Assembly: GCA_022790905.1 (NCBI GenBank)
Contig: JAAVYC010000233.1
Location: 1-10,914, forward strand
Length of the DNA stretch: 10,914 nucleotides
Source: Lachnospiraceae bacterium
GTDB lineage: Bacteria; Bacillota; Clostridia; Lachnospirales; Lachnospiraceae
Direction of reading: 5' to 3'
Of this stretch, positions 7,421-10,914 are shown one piece after another. Both the position numbers and the translations under genes were made by a program. Below the pieces are notes generated by a model that worked only from the letters and a program-made list of their open reading frames with translations, did no database searches and had not been told where the DNA came from. The stretch's first letter is position 1. Every line of letters starts with the position of its first letter.

Positions 7421-8929
7421 ATGATGGAATACTATTTGGGGTTAGATTTGGGTACTGGAAGTATGAAAACGGTATTATTTGATGTAAATGGAAAAGAGAT
7501 CTCGCAGTCAGTGATTGAATATCCTCTCTATCAACCACACAATGGATGGTCGGAACAGGATCCAAAAGACTGGTATGAAGCCGCTGTACAGACTGTAAAA
7601 AATGTAATGGAACAGTCCAATGTTCCAAAAGACCAAGTCAAAGGTCTCGGCATTTCCGGACAGATGATGGGTGCTGTTATGTTGGATAAGAATGGAAAAG
7701 TCCTTCGCCGCGCCATTCTCTGGAACGACGGAAGAACTACTGAATCCTGTGAGCATGTGCGCCAGATTGTCGGCGACGATCTCTTTATGAAATATTCCTG
7801 TACTCCGGCAAGACCTGGTCTGACAGCAGCAAAAATTCAGTGGGTAAAGGACAATCAGCCAGACTTGTATGCTGAGGTAGCGCATATTCTCCTCCCAAAA
7901 GACTATCTTCGCTATCGCTTAACCGGAGAATATGCAACAGAAGTATCAGACGCCAGTGCCACGCAGATTTTGGATGTCCCAAATCGCCGTTGGTCCGATG
8001 AAATTATGAGTGCAATGGAACTCAACGAATCCATGCTCGGTAAGGTTTACGAATCTCAGGAAATTACCGGATATGTCCGCCCAGAAGTAGCAGAAGTTAT
8101 GGGCATTACTTCGAAATGCGCCGTAGTCGGTGGAGCGAGTGATAATTCTGCTGCCGGCGTTGGCACCGGAATTGTAACTCCTGGAAGCGCTATGACCACG
8201 ATTGGAACGAGCGGAACTGTCTTTGCTTTTTCCGAAAAACCAGTTGTTGATGAGCATAAATCTGTATATACTTTCTGCATGCCGGTTCCAGGCGCATGGC
8301 ATTTCATGGGAAGTGTCAATTCCGCCGGGGCTTCTCTCAAATGGTGGCGCAACAATTTTTATCCAAATGATGAGGATTACGTAGAGATCAATAAAGATGC
8401 CCTGTTTTCAAAACCGGGCGCAAATCGCCTGATTTACCTTCCTTATCTGAATGGCGAGCAGTCTCCTCATTTTAACTTGACTTGTCGTGGCTCTTTTGTC
8501 GGACTCGCAGCGATACATACCAAGGCAGATATGACCCGTGCAGTCATGGAAGGAGTTACCTATGCCCTGCGCGATATCATGACCGGTATTCGCAATACTG
8601 GCATTGAACCAGAAAATGTCCGCATGTGCGGCGGCGGTTCTAAGAGCCCGTTTTGGAGACAATTGATGGCAGACATCTATAATCTGCCGGTTGCTCTTCC
8701 TGATATGAATTCAGAAAACAGTGCTGCTCTCGGTGTTGCTATCCTTGCGGCAGTTGGAACAGGCGCCTACCAAAGTGTTCCGCAAGCCTGTGACAAGATT
8801 ATCAAAATGCGTAGCGAAATCTATATGCCAAGTCAGGAAAAAGTGGCATTTTACGATAAAGTGTACAAAGAATTTGACGCACTATATCCAAAATTAAAAG
8901 ACAATTTCAAATCTATTTTAGAGCTATAA
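7421..8929 (+). CDS. FGGY-family carbohydrate kinase, xylulokinase-like
   Basis: A 502-residue cytoplasmic ATP-dependent sugar or polyol kinase, 24 bases after the dehydrogenase, with AGGAGG at 7411-7416. Two consecutive ATGs (7421, 7424) are possible starts; the second has the better 7-base spacing. Landmarks: DLGTGSMKTVLFD (9-21, phosphate loop), GWSEQDPKDWYEA (42-54), GISGQMMG (77-84), ILWNDGRT (99-106), GGASDNSAAG (237-246; Asp241 is the likely catalytic base), TIGTSGTVFAF (260-270), then YLPYLNGEQSPH, GGGSKSPFWRQ and ENSAALGVAILAA in the C-terminal ATP-binding half. Length and order match XylB-type kinases. Two substrate-side changes stand out: Met83 where xylulokinases have His (GQMHG), and Gln for Arg in GERTPH. 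It is therefore named by family, not as XylB. It probably phosphorylates the operon's substrate before or after the dehydrogenase. Confidence 0.88.
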   Translation: MMEYYLGLDLGTGSMKTVLFDVNGKEISQSVIEYPLYQPHNGWSEQDPKDWYEAAVQTVKNVMEQSNVPKDQVKGLGISGQMMGAVMLDKNGKVLRRAILWNDGRTTESCEHVRQIVGDDLFMKYSCTPARPGLTAAKIQWVKDNQPDLYAEVAHILLPKDYLRYRLTGEYATEVSDASATQILDVPNRRWSDEIMSAMELNESMLGKVYESQEITGYVRPEVAEVMGITSKCAVVGGASDNSAAGVGTGIVTPGSAMTTIGTSGTVFAFSEKPVVDEHKSVYTFCMPVPGAWHFMGSVNSAGASLKWWRNNFYPNDEDYVEINKDALFSKPGANRLIYLPYLNGEQSPHFNLTCRGSFVGLAAIHTKADMTRAVMEGVTYALRDIMTGIRNTGIEPENVRMCGGGSKSPFWRQLMADIYNLPVALPDMNSENSAALGVAILAAVGTGAYQSVPQACDKIIKMRSEIYMPSQEKVAFYDKVYKEFDALYPKLKDNFKSILEL

Positions 8930-8940
8930 CATGATTACAT

Positions 8941-8994
8941 GAAAAATGCATCCAATGCCTGATAACCACAATCTGACATTTGGGTGCATTTTTC
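8941..8994 (+). terminator. Terminator of the dehydrogenase-kinase operon
   Basis: GAAAAATGCATCCAATG (8941-8957) pairs with CATTTGGGTGCATTTTTC (8977-8994) with one T-G wobble and one bulge; the loop is 19 bases. The T-run lies in the 3' arm. It begins 11 bases after the kinase stop codon. Confidence 0.8.
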
Positions 8995-9002
8995 TCAGAA
9001 AA

Positions 9003-9069
9003 GTCCCCCTGCAAACCGATATAAATTCCAGAAACATTTTTCATCCAAACAATCAGTGAACAGGGGGAC
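9003..9069 (+). promoter_or_regulatory. Long-range inverted repeat masking the Shine-Dalgarno of the 9076 gene
   Basis: GTCCCCCTG (9003-9011) is the perfect reverse complement of CAGGGGGAC (9061-9069), which contains the ribosome binding site GGGGGA of the next gene. The 49-base loop would leave the site closed in any transcript that includes both arms, such as read-through from the kinase operon. A transcript starting after 9011, for example from a weak TATAAA at 9020-9025, would be open. Confidence 0.4.
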
Positions 9070-9075
9070 ATTTTT

Positions 9076-9846
9076 ATGAGTATTTCTTCCATCGCAGCCG
9101 ATACATATCATCTGGCGATCTCCTCCCAGACAGAGATCGCAAAAGCTAAAGAAAGCAACAAAGAGACAACCAAGACCAAAGACAAACGAGATACTCTTGA
9201 GATCTCATCGGAAGCATATCATATGCAATTTTCTGACGAAACGCTATCTGCTACTTCCGGAAAAGACTATCTTGATATCACAAAAAGCAAACAAAAACCC
9301 AATACCTATATCATTCATTTTACGGACTCGGCACAGATAAGCAGGACCCTGCAAAGAGGATATCTGACCATAAACGGCATTCGAATTAATCTGACGGATG
9401 ACATAAAGAAACAGTTAGAAGAAACGGATCAAAAAGCGCAGGCAGACCGCGAGCAGGCATTCGCACAACACACACTGTGGCACAATCTCACTGTGGCACA
9501 GCAACAGGCTGAAACCCTTCAAAAAGCGGCAGACGACGCTTTAAAAATGATGGAAATTGCAAGAAGAATTGCACAGGGTGGAAAAGTTCCCGCAAAAGAC
9601 GAGCAAAAACTTATGCAGCATGACCCTGATCTGTATATGATGGCAAAAACCTCTGCTATGACGGCAAAGGAACATAAAAAATATGATTCCCTATTCCAAG
9701 ATGAGAATCACAAAAATAACGACACAGAGAACTCCAATTCTCCTTCCGGTTGGACGTCTTACGAGACACAGATGAGCGTGTCTCTCAATGAAGGAACCCT
9801 TGAAATACAGGGTGTCTGCGAAAGCGAAGTCAGTGTGGGAATTTAA
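9076..9846 (+). CDS. Conserved-looking protein of unknown function, coiled-coil and low-complexity
   Basis: I do not recognise a named family. The 256-residue product starts at an ATG 7 bases after GGGGGA. It has no signal peptide, membrane helix or lipobox. Residues 20-50 are Lys/Thr/Glu-rich and lead to DTLEISSEAYHM (39-50), a pattern seen in flagellar or secreted accessory proteins but too short to assign. Residues 75-110 look like a small beta unit (NTYIIHFTD, GYLTINGIRINLTD). Residues 110-165 are Ala/Gln/Glu-rich helix, a likely coiled coil. GGKVPAKDEQKLMQHDPDLY (168-187) is a compact, well-ordered-looking motif. The tail from 205 is Asn/Ser-rich and ends in short beta-like strands (SVSLNEGTLEIQGVCE). 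Codon use and the strong ribosome binding site support a real gene. It stands alone between two terminator-like hairpins. Confidence 0.65.
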   Translation: MSISSIAADTYHLAISSQTEIAKAKESNKETTKTKDKRDTLEISSEAYHMQFSDETLSATSGKDYLDITKSKQKPNTYIIHFTDSAQISRTLQRGYLTINGIRINLTDDIKKQLEETDQKAQADREQAFAQHTLWHNLTVAQQQAETLQKAADDALKMMEIARRIAQGGKVPAKDEQKLMQHDPDLYMMAKTSAMTAKEHKKYDSLFQDENHKNNDTENSNSPSGWTSYETQMSVSLNEGTLEIQGVCESEVSVGI

Positions 9847-10043
9847 TTGAAATGTTATGATTGTAGTGCAATCCTATCAAGGAAAAGCTGTAAAACCTTG
9901 TAAATAGAGGCTTTACAGCTTAACTCCAACTATTTGAACTCGTCTCACAGGATTTTTCATTAACATTTTTCTGTACTCAAACGTTAAAAGAAAAAATAGA
10001 GCATATGACCAAATAATTCACAAAAGATATTCCACTCATTATC
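9847..10043. other. Intergenic region with an imperfect hairpin
   Basis: No gene seen. AAGCTGTAAA (9885-9894) pairs with TTTACAGCTT (9912-9921), with CC/GG inside it across one mismatch. It may terminate the 9076 gene although no T-tract follows. The rest is AT-rich with no further structure I can support. Confidence 0.45.
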
Positions 10044-10072
10044 TTCTCATAATCGACAAGTTATGATACAAT
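10044..10072 (+). promoter_or_regulatory. Promoter of the small toxin-like gene
   Basis: TTCTCA (10044-10049) and TACAAT (10067-10072) with a 17-base spacer, 4 of 6 and 5 of 6 matches; an overlapping TATGAT (10062-10067) is an alternative -10. Start near 10079, which places the Shine-Dalgarno-sequestering hairpin at the very 5' end of the mRNA. Confidence 0.55.
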
Positions 10073-10083
10073 CCTTTTGTTGT

Positions 10084-10113
10084 CACTACCCAATCCGGCA
10101 ACGGAAGGGGGTG
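10084..10113 (+). promoter_or_regulatory. 5' leader hairpin that masks the toxin Shine-Dalgarno
   Basis: CACTACCC (10084-10091) can pair with GGGGGTG (10107-10113) through seven pairs (one T-G wobble) around a single bulged A, with a 15-base loop. The 3' arm is the ribosome binding site AAGGGGGTG of the TTG start at 10119. Leader masking of this kind is a known feature of Fst-type toxin mRNAs. Confidence 0.45.
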
Positions 10114-10118
10114 CTAAC

Positions 10119-10214
10119 TTGGAGTCACTAATCTCATTTTTGATTTCTGTCGTAGCAGGGATAGCCTGCCACTATGTCTGCAAATGGCTAGACGGAGATG
10201 ACAGTGACAATTAG
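10119..10214 (+). CDS. Fst-like 31-residue hydrophobic peptide, putative type I toxin
   Basis: TTG start at 10119-10121, 5 bases after AAGGGGGTG (10105-10113), stop TAG at 10212-10214. The peptide begins MESLISFLISVVAGIACHYV (initiator read as Met), a single membrane-spanning helix, and ends CKWLDGDDSDN, a polar acidic tail after Trp-Leu-Asp. Size, one helix, a Gly in the helix and a WLD-charged tail are the traits of the Fst/par family, whose members insert in the membrane and are toxic when unregulated. The surrounding RNA architecture (leader hairpin, shared terminator, direct repeat, convergent promoter) supports this more strongly than the peptide alone. Alternatives are another small membrane protein of unrelated function, or a non-coding RNA with a chance frame. 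Confidence 0.75.
   Translation: MESLISFLISVVAGIACHYVCKWLDGDDSDN
10126..10141. repeat. Direct repeat copy 1 (inside the toxin reading frame)
   Basis: CACTAATCTCATTTTT, identical to 10272-10287. This copy covers codons 3-8 of the peptide, within the footprint of an initiating ribosome. Confidence 0.85.
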
Positions 10215-10221
10215 CCTAAAA

Positions 10222-10253
10222 GAACCCCCACGAACTGCCATTCGTGGGGGTTC
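10222..10253. terminator. Shared bidirectional terminator of toxin mRNA and antisense RNA
   Basis: GAACCCCCACGAA (10222-10234) and TTCGTGGGGGTTC (10241-10253) form a perfect 13-bp GC-rich stem with a CTGCCA loop. The plus-strand tail (GCTTTGT) is weak; on the minus strand the stem runs straight into TTCTTTT. It sits 7 bases after the toxin stop codon and also lies downstream of the minus-strand antisense promoter. Confidence 0.88.
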
Positions 10254-10271
10254 GCTTTGTGCCAATTTGAA

Positions 10272-10287
10272 CACTAATCTCATTTTT
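10272..10287. repeat. Direct repeat copy 2 (5' part of the antisense RNA)
   Basis: CACTAATCTCATTTTT, an exact 16-base match to 10126-10141, located between the shared terminator and the antisense promoter. As transcribed on the minus strand it is antisense to the toxin start region. Confidence 0.85.
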
Positions 10288-10298
10288 TGCCTAGGCAC

Positions 10299-10327
10299 AG
10301 TATAGCATATACGAATATCATTTGCAA
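10299..10327 (-). promoter_or_regulatory. Promoter of the antisense RNA
   Basis: On the minus strand TTGCAA (10327-10322) and TATACT (10304-10299) are separated by 17 bases, 4 of 6 and 5 of 6 matches. The start, near 10292, falls within the palindrome TGCCTAGGCA (10288-10297). The nearest minus-strand protein gene ends upstream of this promoter, so its product is the short RNA. Confidence 0.65.
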
Positions 10328-10383
10328 TATTCACATTTTAAAAACAACTCGTATTTCATAAAATATTATTGTCTTATTTCATA

Positions 10384-10470
10384 TCATACATATAGTTGCG
10401 ACAACTCACCAAAATCTACATCCGTATTTTTAGGCAAGCCATTAGCATATAACTCATTGTTAAAATACCT
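10384..10470 (-). pseudogene. Frame-displaced C-terminal tail of the AAA15-type ATPase gene
   Basis: Directly after the in-frame TAG (10471-10469) of the ATPase frame, the neighbouring frame continues for 28 codons as RYFNNELYANGLPKNTDVDF...LSQLYV and ends at TGA 10386-10384. Joined to the upstream PNYNYRN it restores the kind of Arg/Tyr-rich, Gly-Pro C-terminus expected for these ATPases. Dropping one base of AATT (10471-10474) joins the frames. It could be a real disabling frameshift, a sequencing error or, less likely, +1 recoding at the stop. Confidence 0.6.
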
Positions 10471-10914
10471 AATTCCTATAATTATAATTTGGATATAATC
10501 TTTCTTCAATATCTGTAACACATTTCACTTTTTTACCAAAAATTTCATTAAAAATGAAATATAACGCATCTGGTTTAATATCAGAATGATCCATGATCAA
10601 TGTATTATGAGTTGTAAAAATTAACTGTCCTTTAATATTTCGGGCAACAGCTTTCATCAATTTTGCAGCTAACAAATCATGGATACCATTTCCAAACTCA
10701 TCAATTATTACACACTTACCAGTAATAACCACCATTAAATATGGTAATAGACTCAAAATCTCCTGTGTTCTACTTGACTCATACATAAAATCTATATCAA
10801 AATTACGATTTTCAATTCTTTTATTCAGGAATAGTGAATATCTGATTTTTCCATTCTTCTCTTCTCTATGATAACAAGCTTTATTAACATCATCAAAAAG
10901 TGTAACAAAGAAAC
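10469..10914 (-). CDS. AAA15-type (OLD/RloC-like) ABC-fold ATPase, C-terminal part
   Basis: The frame is open from the right window edge, so the N-terminus with Walker A lies outside. The 147 codons seen read FFVTLFDDVNKACYHREE... and include the ABC-type Walker B KCVIIDEFGNGIHDLL, with catalytic Glu after the Asp, and the H-loop segment GQLIFTTHNTLIMD with its switch His. This DEF/DEIxNGxHxLL...FTTHNTxxMD pairing is typical of the COG1106-like ATP-binding proteins found in phage-defence and restriction-associated loci (AbiL/RloC/retron- and Septu-like ATPases). The frame stops early at TAG 10471-10469, just after RLYPNYNYRN; the natural tail continues in another frame. The region is visibly AT-richer than the left of the window, consistent with acquired DNA. 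The subfamily and any partner protein cannot be named without the upstream sequence. Confidence 0.75.
   Translation of the reverse strand, partial: FFVTLFDDVNKACYHREEKNGKIRYSLFLNKRIENRNFDIDFMYESSRTQEILSLLPYLMVVITGKCVIIDEFGNGIHDLLAAKLMKAVARNIKGQLIFTTHNTLIMDHSDIKPDALYFIFNEIFGKKVKCVTDIEERLYPNYNYRN

Larger units (their letters stand above)
10217..10292 (-). ncRNA. Putative antisense antitoxin RNA (RNA II-like)
   Basis: Predicted from a minus-strand promoter (10327-10299) and the terminator at 10253-10222, giving an RNA of about 75 bases with no reading frame. Near its 5' end it carries the complement of the 16-nt repeat (10287-10272), so it can pair perfectly with toxin mRNA at 10126-10141. Its terminator loop (TGGCAG) is complementary to the toxin mRNA loop (CTGCCA). 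The ends are estimates. Confidence 0.65.

Noticed and set aside
7508..8662. Several minus-strand frames of 60-125 codons
   Set aside because: All lie inside the FGGY kinase, have unlikely composition (Cys/Ser/His-rich) and no ribosome binding sites.
9015..9022. ACCGATAT resembling a flagellar sigma-D -10 element upstream of the 9076 gene
   Set aside because: No matching TAAA-type -35 at the required spacing, so the resemblance is probably chance.
9932..9950. ATTTGAAC followed by TCTCA, resembling the antisense region at 10265
   Set aside because: The shared blocks are 8 and 5 bases with different spacing, too little to claim a second antitoxin copy.
10087..10094. Second repeat (DRa-like) sharing CCAAT between toxin leader and antisense region
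   Set aside because: Only five bases match (10090-10094 and 10262-10266) and the spacing to the main repeat differs.
10352..10383. 9-nt direct repeat TATTTCATA (10352-10360, 10375-10383)
   Set aside because: Short and AT-only in a very AT-rich stretch; no function suggested.

Overview
The window looks like a piece of a Firmicutes (Clostridia) chromosome, most likely from a gut Lachnospiraceae-type organism. The signs are strong AGGAGG-type ribosome binding sites, low-to-moderate GC, a pyrophosphate-type phosphofructokinase, a SorC regulator, and a sigma factor paired with a secreted beta-propeller protein. The organism call is an inference from gene content; no rRNA, tRNA, CRISPR array or insertion sequence was seen.

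Left part (1-2346): the window opens inside a minus-strand gene for a Rossmann/DUF2520 protein of the PanG-like dehydrogenase group. A divergent plus-strand gene follows for a phosphofructokinase whose active-site residues are those of the PPi-dependent type. Its terminator at 2302-2346 also ends the convergent minus-strand unit.

Middle left (2347-5078): a two-gene minus-strand operon encodes an ECF-like sigma factor and a single-pass membrane protein with an extracellular beta-propeller. It is probably a signalling pair in which the propeller protein restrains the sigma factor. A 16-bp perfect palindrome sits just upstream of the sigma ribosome binding site.

Middle right (5034-8994): a SorC-family sugar regulator is transcribed away from a two-gene operon for a GpsA-like phospho-polyol dehydrogenase and a xylulokinase-like FGGY kinase. 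The intergenic region has a near-consensus promoter flanked by two copies of one inverted repeat, ATTTC-N9-GAAAT, 104 bp apart. This is a self-contained sugar or sugar-alcohol catabolic module whose substrate cannot be read from the sequence; both enzymes differ from the classical families at substrate-site positions.

Right part (9003-10914): a 256-residue protein of unknown function comes first; its Shine-Dalgarno can pair with a perfect 9-base complement upstream. The most interesting locus follows at 10044-10327. It encodes a 31-residue hydrophobic peptide from a TTG start, ending in a Trp-Leu-Asp motif and a charged tail, and faces a good minus-strand promoter across a shared bidirectional terminator. 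A 16-nt direct repeat gives the short antisense RNA perfect complementarity to the start of the peptide's reading frame. This is the architecture of the par (Fst/RNA II) type I toxin-antitoxin system. The window ends in the AT-rich C-terminal part of an AAA15-type ATPase gene, entering from the right, whose last 28 codons are displaced by a one-base frameshift.
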